This document shows positions 41,980-49,922 of a DNA stretch of 64,000 nt, piece by piece. This DNA is from Candidatus Saccharimonadales bacterium. Lineage in GTDB: Bacteria; Patescibacteriota; Saccharimonadia; Saccharimonadales; Saccharimonadaceae. The notes under the pieces are model-generated. The model was given only the letters and a program-made list of their open reading frames with translations. It was not told where the DNA came from and ran no database searches. The stretch spans positions 1 to 64,000 of the forward strand of contig DASSDB010000002.1 in the NCBI GenBank assembly GCA_035697325.1, read 5' to 3'. A program made the position numbers and the translations under genes. Positions within the stretch are counted from its first letter, which is position 1; each line of letters opens with the position of its first letter.

Positions 41980-44106
41980 TTAGTAATCGCGAGCTTCGAC
42001 CTTGGTCATGGGCTCGACCACTTCCGTGTCAGGAATCACTGGCTCAGGAAAGGTTTTTCCTGAAGGTTTTGGCAGTATGTCACGGCGACTACCTTGCGGC
42101 TGCCCTGGGCGCTGACGATCTTGCTGAGGAGCCCCGCCACCAATTTCATTAATTACCGGAATCACGATCGGCGTACGACGAGTCTGATCATACAAAATGT
42201 GTGTAATCTCATCCTTAAGCTCTTTTTTAATTACATCAAGATCAATTTTCTTATTACTAAAGCTGCGAGCAACTTTTTGCTTAAGATATTGGCGGATGAT
42301 TCCCATCAGCTCTTCGCTGTCGCGCAAGTAAATAAAGCCACGCGAAATGATGTCTGGGCTGGTAAGCAGGCGGCCGTTACCGCGAGCAACCGTAAGGATC
42401 ACCACAAACATACCTTCTGATGCCATGTGGATGCGGTCTTTTAGGACTACTTCGCTGACGATTGCACCACTGTCATCGTACATGATGCCACCGACAGGAA
42501 TACGGCCAGCTTTTTTGGCAGTTGAACCATCAAATTCAAGCACATCGCCACTATCGCAAACAAAGATGTTATCGCGCGGGATTCCACATTCTTTTTCTGC
42601 AAGCTCAGCATTGTGGACAAGCATGTGGAATTCTCCGTGGATCGGCATGTAATACTTTGGATTAAGCGCATTTACGAGCTTTACGTGATCATCGTAATAC
42701 CCATGACCCGAAAGGTGGAGTGGGCCGACACCGGTAAGATGCGTCTTGCCATTCTGGATAACGTCGCTTCCCTCTCGCATAAGACCATCAACAGTACGAA
42801 CAACGTACTTTTCGTTACCGGGAATCGGGTTTGATGAGAATACGACGACGTCGCTGTTTTTGATTTTGATAAATTTATGCGCACCAGAAGCCATGCGGTT
42901 CAGCACAGCATTGAACTCACCCTGAGAACCGGTACAAACAATCGTCACCTTACTATCAGGAAGTTTTACGATGTCTTCCATCTTCACTACAACATCTTTT
43001 GGTACCTTAATAACCCCTGCACGAAGCGCAACCTCGAGGTTCTGGATCATGCTATAGCCAGCAAAGGCGACTTTGCGGTCGTGTTTTTTGGCTTCTTCCA
43101 AAATCACCTGCATACGATGGATCTGGCTAGAGAAACAACTGAGAATCAAGCGGCTGTTGGGGTACTTTTGCATGACTTCACCCATACTATGTTGGATATC
43201 GAACTCACCATGATTGTGCGTTCCTTCAGACTCACAGTTAGTACTTTCGTTCATAAGGAGCAAAATGCCTTCTTTTGTAGCGATTTCGGTGAGGCGTTCG
43301 AGATCAAATTTTTTGCCATCCACCGGGTTTTCCTCAAAACGCCAGTCACCCGTATCAACCACCACACCAAGCGGTGTTCGGACCACAACCGCAGTTGCAT
43401 CAGGAATCGAGTGATTAACACGCACGAGCTCTACAGAGAAGCTATCGCCCAGCTGTACGCGTTCGTGCGACTCAGGGTTAAGCTCATTATATTGCGGTTC
43501 GTAGCCACTAGTAGCTTCTTCCATGGTTCGTTGCAACATCCCAAGAGTGAATTTACTTCCGTAAACGGGCGCAGGAATGCGATGAATGAGATGACGAAAA
43601 GCACCAATATGGTCAAGGTGTCCATGGGTAAAGATATGACCACGAATCTTGTGCTTGTTTTCTTCAAGGTAGTTGATATCGGGGGTAATATAGTTGATGC
43701 CTGGGTAATCTGCACCGGGGAATAAAAAGCCCATATCAATAACGATGATGTCATTATCGTATTCAATCGCCATCATGTTTTTGCCGATACCCATTTCGCC
43801 AAGGCCGCCGATAGGCATAACCCGGAGGGTTGGGCGTGGGCTGCGAGAGCGTTTTGGTTGATCAGCCATGCTGAATTGACGCCCTTGGTAGCCGTTATAG
43901 ATTGATTTGTTAACCGGTACGTTTACCACGTGCTGACTGGCACGAAGATTGACGTTTTCACTGGTGCGACGCTGCGCCCTGAAGGCTTCGCCCTTACGAG
44001 TACTAGTATTTGCAAGCACGGTATTGTTATTCGGCTTTGGTTTTTGTGAGTTTGGCCGCTTTGACATGTCGTCAGATTGCGCGCCAGCGAGTCGTCGTTG
44101 ACCCAT
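41980..44106 (-). CDS. rnj: Ribonuclease J
   Basis: A metallo-beta-lactamase/beta-CASP RNase with 5'-exo and endonuclease activity in mRNA decay. The 708-residue protein has a basic, low-complexity N-terminal extension of about 90 residues. The MBL domain then has the zinc motif THGHLDHIG, followed by the beta-CASP region (ILSCFSSQIHRMQVI) and PIHGEFHMLVHNA near the C-terminal zinc ligand. The extension is absent from B. subtilis RNase J and may bind RNA or partners. AAAGGAG lies about 12 nt before the ATG, which is a long spacing. Confidence 0.95.
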   Translation of the reverse strand: MGQRRLAGAQSDDMSKRPNSQKPKPNNNTVLANTSTRKGEAFRAQRRTSENVNLRASQHVVNVPVNKSIYNGYQGRQFSMADQPKRSRSPRPTLRVMPIGGLGEMGIGKNMMAIEYDNDIIVIDMGFLFPGADYPGINYITPDINYLEENKHKIRGHIFTHGHLDHIGAFRHLIHRIPAPVYGSKFTLGMLQRTMEEATSGYEPQYNELNPESHERVQLGDSFSVELVRVNHSIPDATAVVVRTPLGVVVDTGDWRFEENPVDGKKFDLERLTEIATKEGILLLMNESTNCESEGTHNHGEFDIQHSMGEVMQKYPNSRLILSCFSSQIHRMQVILEEAKKHDRKVAFAGYSMIQNLEVALRAGVIKVPKDVVVKMEDIVKLPDSKVTIVCTGSQGEFNAVLNRMASGAHKFIKIKNSDVVVFSSNPIPGNEKYVVRTVDGLMREGSDVIQNGKTHLTGVGPLHLSGHGYYDDHVKLVNALNPKYYMPIHGEFHMLVHNAELAEKECGIPRDNIFVCDSGDVLEFDGSTAKKAGRIPVGGIMYDDSGAIVSEVVLKDRIHMASEGMFVVILTVARGNGRLLTSPDIISRGFIYLRDSEELMGIIRQYLKQKVARSFSNKKIDLDVIKKELKDEITHILYDQTRRTPIVIPVINEIGGGAPQQDRQRPGQPQGSRRDILPKPSGKTFPEPVIPDTEVVEPMTKVEARDY

Positions 44107-44254
44107 AATTATATTGTTCTCCTTTTGTTACATTCGAAAATGATATCTTTATACACCATGTACAAGACGGGGATATTACTCTGTTAGTTTGTATACGTTC
44201 CCCTGTTGAGTGCTTTCAGTATAGCAAACAAGTATCCATAAAGCAATCCTGAAA

Positions 44255-44283
44255 TTGATTTTATAGTTAAAATATGTTATAAT
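44255..44283 (+). promoter_or_regulatory. sigma70-type promoter of the alpha/beta hydrolase gene
   Basis: TTGATT (44255-44260), a 17-bp spacer and TATAAT (44278-44283). The leader is about 38 nt and ends in AAAGGGA before the GTG start. Confidence 0.75.
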
Positions 44284-44327
44284 TAAATCAAGCACCTCGA
44301 CAACTCGACTACAGAAAGGGACAGCCT

Positions 44328-45257
44328 GTGCGCTGGCTTCTTTTGCCTTTCAAGGCAATCCGCCATCTGTACCGCTGGATGTGGCGGATTCCCCGCTACA
44401 TCGGCCTGTTCATGATCTTCATGGTCACAATCAGCCCCCTCTTGGCCTACATCGGCCTGGATGCTGCCTCTCGCCTCGCCCTGTCGGACGAACCCACAGT
44501 TCAGTCCTATAAGGGCACGGGTACTAAGGTAGGTCGCATCGTCTTCCTTGGTGGAGCCGGCGCGTCTCCGTCCGCACAGGCGGCCGGCATGCTGGCAATG
44601 CTTCAGGCGGAAGCAAAGAATGTTGACGTGATCGAGTATGCTTCGGGAAAGTTCTCGAGCAAAAAGATTGAGGACTTCGTGATCGCGAGAATCGCAGATG
44701 ACGAGCATGTCATCTTCGTTGGCGCATCACTCGGTGGCCTGCTCAGCTATGACATCATCAAAAAGCTGAGAGTCAGCGGCGACACGCGCAAGTTCGGTGT
44801 TGTCCTGATCGACGCACCGGCCTCGGGCAGCGATGTCATCGGAATCCCCTGGATTCTGAAGCAGTTCTCGTGGCTCCCCCTGGGCGGTATCACCAACCAG
44901 TGGTATCACCCGCCGTTCGACCGCAATGCGCCCGCCCTAATCGATCCCGACGCCAACCGACAGCAGCTCGAAGCACTCTGGCAGAGCTACGAGACCTGGG
45001 AAACCAGCTGCTGGATCAACCAGGGCGACTACGTGTTCTCTCATGATCCGATAGAGAGACTCACTGATGTCACCTGGTATTACATCCGCTCGGGTGCCGA
45101 TGATTTCGTAGGTGAAAACTCCCGGAGTCACTGGCAGAATGACCAGGGGCCGATGGAGGGTGGGATTGTTCCCGAAGGCAAGCACATAGCCTTCCTGAAC
45201 CGACCCAAGCTGTACAATGCCGAAATTAAGACCGGCATCGAACGCGTGGCGGCCTGA
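44328..45257 (+). CDS. Alpha/beta-hydrolase, membrane-anchored, foreign-looking
   Basis: A 309-residue protein starting with GTG, with AAAGGGA 7 nt upstream. An N-terminal basic segment and a membrane helix (about residues 22-44) precede an alpha/beta-hydrolase domain. The nucleophile elbow is FVGASLGGLLSY (GxSxG), and YIRSGADDFV near residue 250 is the likely acid strand; His293 (GKHIAF) is the candidate catalytic histidine. The substrate is unknown. Codons are clearly richer in G and C at the third position than in flanking rnj and udg. It has its own promoter and terminator, which fits a horizontally acquired single-gene cassette. Confidence 0.78.
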   Translation: MRWLLLPFKAIRHLYRWMWRIPRYIGLFMIFMVTISPLLAYIGLDAASRLALSDEPTVQSYKGTGTKVGRIVFLGGAGASPSAQAAGMLAMLQAEAKNVDVIEYASGKFSSKKIEDFVIARIADDEHVIFVGASLGGLLSYDIIKKLRVSGDTRKFGVVLIDAPASGSDVIGIPWILKQFSWLPLGGITNQWYHPPFDRNAPALIDPDANRQQLEALWQSYETWETSCWINQGDYVFSHDPIERLTDVTWYYIRSGADDFVGENSRSHWQNDQGPMEGGIVPEGKHIAFLNRPKLYNAEIKTGIERVAA

Positions 45258-45283
45258 TCTGTAGTTGGACAATCGAGGTGAAC

Positions 45284-45307
45284 GCCCGCTCTGAAATACG
45301 AGCGGGC
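45284..45307 (+). terminator. Terminator-like hairpin after the hydrolase gene
   Basis: GCCCGCTC (45284-45291) pairs with GAGCGGGC (45300-45307). The stem is strong, but only a weak TTC follows, so termination efficiency is uncertain. Confidence 0.65.
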
Positions 45308-45324
45308 TTCACTGCTTCACTATT

Positions 45325-45909
45325 TTAAATCTTTTTGATTATTTCTGGCACCATAACAAAATCGTCTATTAATGTTTGGCGCATACTGCCATTGTAAAGC
45401 GCCGCGGCCGGATGAAATAGAGGGATAATAACGAGCTTATCTTTGCCAAATTGGATTCTTTTAGGTTGGCCATGTATGGCGCTTATGCGCATACCGGGCA
45501 AAAAATATTCCATGCTGTGCCGCCCGAGCGTAATCACTACCTTTGGCTTAATAATCTGAAGTTGTTTTAGAAGATAAGGCCAAAACGCTTTCTTTTCCTC
45601 GGGTAAAGGGTCGCGATTATTTGGAGGGCGATATTTTACGATGTTTGTAATGTACACGTCGCTCCGTTGCATGCCAACTTCAGCAAGCATTTCATTAAGA
45701 AATTTTCCCGCGGCGCCCACAAATGGAAGCCCTTGCTCATCCTCATTTTTACCGGGTGCTTCACCAATAAATACGATTTCGGCATTGATATTTCCATCGC
45801 CCATAACAAGGTTTGTCGCCTGCTCCGCTAGTTCCGAACAAATTTTTTTATCGATAATTTCTTGTTTGATTCGGTCCAGCTGGGCTTGTTTATCGTCATC
45901 GCTGCTCAT
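45325..45909 (-). CDS. Type 4/5-like uracil-DNA glycosylase lacking the Fe-S cysteines
   Basis: A 194-residue UDG with the motif A region FIGEAPGKNEDEQGLPFVGA and the motif B HPAAALYNGS. It excises uracil from DNA. Family 4 enzymes carry four Fe-S cysteines. Here the N-terminal CxxC is gone (only Cys24 remains), and the later pair is Tyr in VKYRPP and Phe in KKAFWPYL. The protein therefore appears to have lost the cluster while keeping the catalytic motifs. It stands between two foreign-looking genes. Confidence 0.9.
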   Translation of the reverse strand: MSSDDDKQAQLDRIKQEIIDKKICSELAEQATNLVMGDGNINAEIVFIGEAPGKNEDEQGLPFVGAAGKFLNEMLAEVGMQRSDVYITNIVKYRPPNNRDPLPEEKKAFWPYLLKQLQIIKPKVVITLGRHSMEYFLPGMRISAIHGQPKRIQFGKDKLVIIPLFHPAAALYNGSMRQTLIDDFVMVPEIIKKI

Positions 45910-45973
45910 AACTTTACTTTACAGAGTGCTTATAAATAAGGCAAACGACCTGCGGTTTTGCATACGTACAGGA

Positions 45974-46002
45974 TTGATAAACAGCTATATTTCTGGCATA
46001 AT
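45974..46002 (+). promoter_or_regulatory. Promoter of the small beta-rich protein gene
   Basis: TTGATA (45974-45979), a 17-bp spacer and CATAAT (45997-46002). Confidence 0.65.
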
Positions 46003-46037
46003 ACCGGGGCGTATCAACCAACTACAGAGGGATGGTC

Positions 46038-46349
46038 ATGGAATACAGATTTCCGGCCAACGAGATCCACACGATCCAGTCGACACGCGTGGCTACATAC
46101 ACGACGCAGACGGCAGAAGTCGGAGATGACATCGTCGTTGTTGTCCCCGATGGGGTGAACTGCGAGGCTGAAGTTGTCGCTGGTGTCCTGAACCTCACCG
46201 GGGACGGCGGCAACGCCACACTGAGCGGCGACCTCAACCTCCAGGTGGGCTTCGTCTCGGGTAATGTCTCGGGCGGTGCGCTCAGCCAGTCTGTGCAAAT
46301 CAAGGTTCCGCCCTACAAGAGCAACCTGAACATCCGCAACAGCTGGTAG
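46038..46349 (+). CDS. Small beta-rich protein of unknown function, foreign-looking
   Basis: A 103-residue acidic protein with alternating Val/Thr/Asn-Gly pattern (GDDIVVVVPDG, VLNLTGDGGNATLSGDLNLQ), which predicts an all-beta fold. The start at 46038 (MEYRF) is chosen because GAGGG lies 7 nt upstream; an ATG at 46032 overlaps that site. No family is recognised. Third codon positions are mostly G or C (for example the GGC, GTC, CTC and AAC run near 46200), unlike flanking conserved genes. It has its own promoter and is followed by a perfect 17-bp inverted repeat. Confidence 0.65.
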   Translation: MEYRFPANEIHTIQSTRVATYTTQTAEVGDDIVVVVPDGVNCEAEVVAGVLNLTGDGGNATLSGDLNLQVGFVSGNVSGGALSQSVQIKVPPYKSNLNIRNSW

Positions 46350-46355
46350 CAATTT

Positions 46356-46392
46356 ACATCCCATTCTTGGCCATTGGCCAAGAATGGGATGT
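46356..46392. repeat. Perfect 17-bp inverted repeat with 3-nt loop
   Basis: ACATCCCATTCTTGGCC (46356-46372), loop ATT, and its exact complement (46376-46392). There is no T run afterwards. It directly follows the small beta-rich gene and may be a terminator, an RNA-stabilising stem or an element remnant. Confidence 0.85.
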
Positions 46393-46536
46393 AGAAATAC
46401 TTCCTTAGCCTCTAAGAAGCTCTGAAATTATCATAAAAACGACTCCGTTCATAAGGAGTTATTTTGCTTTTTAGAAAGTTATTCTCGTATTATAAGGAGG
46501 AGCCACTACTCTTTTTGAGAGGAGGTGAAGATACAT

Positions 46537-46737
46537 ATGGCTCGGTATGTGTGTCACAAGTGTGGCGGCCGCGACCCCTTCTGCATTATTTGTTGGGGAA
46601 AGCGTTACTACGCGCCAAAGGAGAAGGCGGACCAGAAAATCGAGGAAATCCCAGCTCAGCGCACAGGACCATCCGAAGATCTTGGTACGCCATCAACTGA
46701 CACTGAAAGAACGGAATCAACCGATGCCTGCACCTAG
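46537..46737 (+). CDS. Small zinc-ribbon protein, foreign-looking
   Basis: A 66-residue protein that begins MARYVCHKCGGRDPFCIICW, with two CxxC knuckles (Cys6, Cys9 and Cys16, Cys19) that would bind one zinc. A charged tail with many Glu, Lys and Thr follows. The start at 46537 is fixed by a near-perfect Shine-Dalgarno AGGAGGTGA 8 nt upstream. A promoter is likely at 46464-46493 (TTGCTT, 18 bp, TATTAT). The function is unknown. Such small ribbon proteins are frequent in phages. Confidence 0.68.
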   Translation: MARYVCHKCGGRDPFCIICWGKRYYAPKEKADQKIEEIPAQRTGPSEDLGTPSTDTERTESTDACT

Positions 46738-46802
46738 CGGCTCTATGGGTGAGAGTGCCAGGTTTATTCCCTTGCACTCTCCCCAGCTCCCTGTTGAGAA
46801 TC

Positions 46803-46832
46803 AAACAACCCCTCAGCTTAGGGGTTGTTTTA
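46803..46832 (+). terminator. Rho-independent terminator
   Basis: AAACAACCCCT (46803-46813) pairs with AGGGGTTGTTT (46820-46830), followed by TAT. It ends the zinc-ribbon gene transcript. Confidence 0.88.
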
Positions 46833-46871
46833 TATAACCAGTGAAGAGTGCGGACGAGCGCACTCTCTTCC

Positions 46872-47111
46872 TTATTTGGAAAGCGGTAGTGGGCTGAAGT
46901 CATAAACACTGATGCACTTGTGGGCCAGCGACTTACCAACGATTCCCGCTGGTGTGTCCACACCGAACAGATCAGACAACTCCTTGATATGGAGTTCGAC
47001 GTCCGCAACCGGTATCGACATCTTGGCCGCGATGGCCTCGTTGTCGTATCCGTCGCCGAGCCACTTGACGATTCTGGACTGGGTGTCGTCCAGAGCGATC
47101 CTTGATTCCAT
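46872..47111 (-). CDS. Small LuxR-type helix-turn-helix protein
   Basis: A 79-residue protein made of little more than a GerE/LuxR-like HTH: DDTQSRIVKWLGDGYDNEAI, then AAKMSIPVADVELHIKELSD. There is no sensor domain. AAGGAG lies 7 nt before the ATG and the codons are G+C-rich. The 10-bp sequence GCGGACGAGC occurs on one side (46850-46859) and as its inverted copy on the other (47136-47145), flanking the gene. A hairpin (46846-46865) follows the stop. The targets are unknown; as a stand-alone HTH it may act on neighbouring islands. Confidence 0.72.
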   Translation of the reverse strand: MESRIALDDTQSRIVKWLGDGYDNEAIAAKMSIPVADVELHIKELSDLFGVDTPAGIVGKSLAHKCISVYDFSPLPLSK

Positions 47112-47152
47112 TGCTACACTCCTTGTGTGTATGTAGCTCGTCCGCAGGTGTA

Positions 47153-47181
47153 ATTGTACGCCTGATTACATCTGTTTGCAA
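47153..47181 (-). promoter_or_regulatory. Promoter of the HTH gene
   Basis: On the minus strand TTGCAA (47176-47181), a 17-bp spacer and TACAAT (47153-47158). Confidence 0.68.
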
Positions 47182-47196
47182 TTAGATTTTTTACAA

Positions 47197-49314
47197 CTAT
47201 TCGTCGACAGCTTTAATGCTAAGGCTTAAGCGACCTCGCTCATCGATTCCAGTCAGTTTCGCCTTTACCATCTGACCTTCATGGAGAACATCAGTCACCT
47301 TTTCAACACGGTCCTTAGAGAGTTGTGAAATGTGGACCATGCCGTCGATACCCGGCATAATATTTACGAATGCGCCGAAATCTTTGATGCTTACGACCTT
47401 GCCTTCGTAGATCTTGCCCACTTCAGGTTCTTCGGTAAGGCTCTTGATCCAGGCAAGTGCTTTTTCGATATTTGTCGTATCTGAAGCAGAAACGGTAATG
47501 AGGCCATCCTCTTTAATATCGATTTCAGCACCGGTCTCAGCAGTAATTTTGTTGATGACTTCTCCGCCCTTACCAATGACAGCGCCGATTTTCTCCGGGT
47601 TAATCTTGATTTTTTCGATACGTGGGGCGTATGGACTGATTGTGGTTCGTGGTGCGGCCAACGTTGAAAGCATATGCTCTAAGATATGTGCACGACCCGG
47701 CTTTGCCTTACGGATGGCTTCACCAAGGATCTCTACCGGAAGACCGTGAACTTTCATATCCATTTGAATGGCGGTGATTCCCTGCTCGGTACCAGTGACC
47801 TTAAAGTCCATGTCGCCGGCAAAGTCTTCGGCGTCAGCGATGTCGCTTAATACATATGGTGTATCGCCATCCATCATCAGACCCATAGCGATACCGCTAA
47901 CTGGACGTTTGAGCGGAACACCTGCATCCATCAGTGCCAAAACGCTGCTACAGGTTGCTGCCATAGAGGTTGAACCATTCTGGCTCATGATTTCCGTCAC
48001 ACTACGGATTGCATACGGGAATTCTTCTTCGCTAGGGAGCATGGGAAGAACAGCACGCTCCGCCAGGTAGCCATGCCCAATTTCACGGCGACCCGGACTA
48101 CCGAGGCGACGGACTTCGCCTACGGTATACCCAGGAGCATTGTAGTGATGCATATAACGACGCTCGCCATCATTGACTTCCATCGTATCGACAAGTTGCG
48201 CATAGCTCAGCGGTGCTAAGGTAACGATGTTCATACCCTGAGTAACACCACGAGTGAAGAGGCTTGAGCCATGCGTTCGCGGCAATATACCAACCTCGCT
48301 TGAGAGCTGGCGGATTTCATCCAATTTACGGCCATCTGGGCGAGTGCCATGTTCAACGATGCCTTTTCGCACATCTTTATGAAGCGCCATAGTGAAGGCT
48401 TCATTGTATTCATCTCTGAGTTCCTGATAGTCTTCTTCGCCGAATTTTTCAATCATTGCCGCATGGAACTCGTCTCGAAGTTGGGCTACCATTTCGTTTC
48501 GCTCAGGGTATGGCTTGCGAAGGTCTTCACCGATCTTACCCTCCATCCATTCATCGACGATTTTCTGAAAATCTTCATTTGGCAAGACAAGCTCATATTC
48601 GACTGGTTGTGGAGCGATTTTTTCAACCAATTCTTTTTGTAGTGCGATTGCTGGTTGAAAAGCCTCGTAAGCCCAGGCAAGTGCATCGATAACGACGTCT
48701 TCGGTGACTTCGTTTGCTCCGGCTTCAACCATCGTAATGCCGCTCTCGATTCCCGCAACCACGAGATCAAGCTCACTTGCGGCACGTTCTTCAGGCGTTG
48801 CAAAAGCTTTGAATTCACCGTTAACGTGAGCAACACGGAGCCCAGCGACAGGCCCATCAAATGGTACGCCCGAAAGCATAATAGCGGTGCTTGCTGCGAT
48901 CATAGCAATTGCATCGGGGCGGAAATCCGGATCCATCGAGAGGACACTTGCCACCACCTGCACTTCTTGGCGATATCCCTTTGGAAAGAGCGGGCGAATC
49001 GGGCGATCGATAAGACGGCCGATAAGAATCGCTTCGTCACTAGGACGCCCCTCACGCTTGATAAAGCGACTGCCTGAGATTTTTCCAGCTGCATAAAATT
49101 TTTCTTCATAGTCGATAGAAAGCGGAAAGTAATCCATCCCTGTTTGCGTACGTCCGGCCATAGCCGTTCCAAGCACGACGGTCTCACCGTATGTAACGAG
49201 CACGCTTGCCGACGTACGAAAGCCGACACGGTTTACCTCTAGTGTAAGCGGCTTGCCGCAAAAGTCAGTACTGACAGAGATGATTTCTTTGCCATTTGGG
49301 TTGATTGTAGACAT
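47197..49314 (-). CDS. pnp: Polyribonucleotide nucleotidyltransferase (PNPase)
   Basis: Degrades RNA 3' to 5' using phosphate. The 705-residue protein has two RNase PH domains separated by a helical region, with the catalytic-core segments TCSSVLALMDAGVPLKRPVS and MDFKVTGTEQGITAIQMDMK (Asp pair). A KH domain (KIGAVIGKGGEVINKITAET) and an S1 domain (GKVVSIKDFGAFVNIMPGID) follow. AAGGAGG precedes the ATG. Together with RNase J it would form the core mRNA decay machinery here. The leader has strong hairpins. Confidence 0.97.
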   Translation of the reverse strand: MSTINPNGKEIISVSTDFCGKPLTLEVNRVGFRTSASVLVTYGETVVLGTAMAGRTQTGMDYFPLSIDYEEKFYAAGKISGSRFIKREGRPSDEAILIGRLIDRPIRPLFPKGYRQEVQVVASVLSMDPDFRPDAIAMIAASTAIMLSGVPFDGPVAGLRVAHVNGEFKAFATPEERAASELDLVVAGIESGITMVEAGANEVTEDVVIDALAWAYEAFQPAIALQKELVEKIAPQPVEYELVLPNEDFQKIVDEWMEGKIGEDLRKPYPERNEMVAQLRDEFHAAMIEKFGEEDYQELRDEYNEAFTMALHKDVRKGIVEHGTRPDGRKLDEIRQLSSEVGILPRTHGSSLFTRGVTQGMNIVTLAPLSYAQLVDTMEVNDGERRYMHHYNAPGYTVGEVRRLGSPGRREIGHGYLAERAVLPMLPSEEEFPYAIRSVTEIMSQNGSTSMAATCSSVLALMDAGVPLKRPVSGIAMGLMMDGDTPYVLSDIADAEDFAGDMDFKVTGTEQGITAIQMDMKVHGLPVEILGEAIRKAKPGRAHILEHMLSTLAAPRTTISPYAPRIEKIKINPEKIGAVIGKGGEVINKITAETGAEIDIKEDGLITVSASDTTNIEKALAWIKSLTEEPEVGKIYEGKVVSIKDFGAFVNIMPGIDGMVHISQLSKDRVEKVTDVLHEGQMVKAKLTGIDERGRLSLSIKAVDE

Positions 49315-49333
49315 TATATGTCCTCCTTATTTT

Positions 49334-49410
49334 TATTCGCCCGTTTGTTAAAGCGAATAAGTAACGGGTGGAGAAGTTCCTTGTATAGTATAGGAATTCC
49401 TCCATCCACC
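49334..49410 (-). promoter_or_regulatory. Structured pnp leader with two hairpins
   Basis: Read on the minus strand, GGTGGA...GGAATTCC (49393-49410) pairs with GGAACTTCTCCACC (49367-49380). A second hairpin, TATTCGC with GCGAATA (49334-49359), lies just before the ribosome binding site. TATAAT at 49442-49447 is the likely -10 box. In other bacteria a double-stranded pnp leader is cut by RNase III and degraded by PNPase as feedback; the same could hold here. Confidence 0.5.
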
Positions 49411-49503
49411 ACTTACTATGCCACGGTGCGATTATCTTCTCATTATATCACGAGGCTTCTCTTATTGGGTGATATCAGTCACAGTTTCTACCCCTGTTAA
49501 TAT

Positions 49504-49532
49504 TTGTGCAAATATTCAGATTATGCTATCGT
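49504..49532 (+). promoter_or_regulatory. Promoter of the whiB-like gene
   Basis: TTGTGC (49504-49509), a 17-bp spacer and TATCGT (49527-49532, preceded by TG for an extended -10). Confidence 0.65.
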
Positions 49533-49567
49533 ATTCTTACGTTGCACCCAAATGAAAAGAGGACGCA

Positions 49568-49864
49568 GTGGCACCTCAGTACAAGCGGCTACCTGGCCCC
49601 GTCTCGGACATGTGGGATTGGCAGCGCCTCGGCAACTGTCGCGACGAGGACAGCGCCACGTTCTTCCTGCCCGACGGATGCCGTGGGCTGGAGCGAGCAC
49701 GTCGAGAAGCACGTGCAAAAGCCATCTGTCAGACCTGTCCCGTACTCGAGCGGTGTCGGGAACACTCATTCACTGCTCCGGAAGCTTACGGCGTCTGGGG
49801 CGGGCTTAGTGAAGGTGAGCGGAACGCGATCATCAAAGCCAACCGATTGCGCACCACAGCCTAA
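49568..49864 (+). CDS. WhiB-family iron-sulfur transcription factor
   Basis: A 98-residue protein that matches WhiB throughout. It has Cys24 and the CxxCx5C set Cys54, Cys57, Cys63, which together bind a 4Fe-4S cluster. FFLPDG, RREARAKAICQTCPV and the G-rich turn GVWGG at residues 75-79, followed by LSEGER, complete the pattern. It starts with GTG, with GAGGAC just upstream. In Actinobacteria WhiB proteins bind the primary sigma factor and respond to redox or nitric oxide. The family is classically limited to Actinobacteria and their phages, and codons here are G+C-rich, so acquisition from an actinobacterial host or phage is likely. Confidence 0.92.
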   Translation: MAPQYKRLPGPVSDMWDWQRLGNCRDEDSATFFLPDGCRGLERARREARAKAICQTCPVLERCREHSFTAPEAYGVWGGLSEGERNAIIKANRLRTTA

Positions 49865-49872
49865 CTTAGGGT

Positions 49873-49915
49873 GAAACAACGGACCTCCTAGAACTTTGTT
49901 CTAGGAGGCTGTTTC
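49873..49915 (+). terminator. Terminator-like hairpin after the whiB-like gene
   Basis: CCTCCTAGAAC (49884-49894) pairs perfectly with GTTCTAGGAGG (49898-49908); outer GAAAC and GTTTC extend the stem. Confidence 0.82.
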
Positions 49916-49922
49916 AATCCTT

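Noticed and set aside
42877-43725. A 282-codon open frame on the plus strand
   Set aside because: It lies entirely antisense to rnj, which has clear RNase J motifs. The product has no family features, so it is a shadow frame.
49504-49874. Alternative frames overlapping the whiB-like gene
   Set aside because: Only the frame starting at 49568 gives the WhiB cysteine pattern; the longer frames at 49504 and 49506 have no family match.
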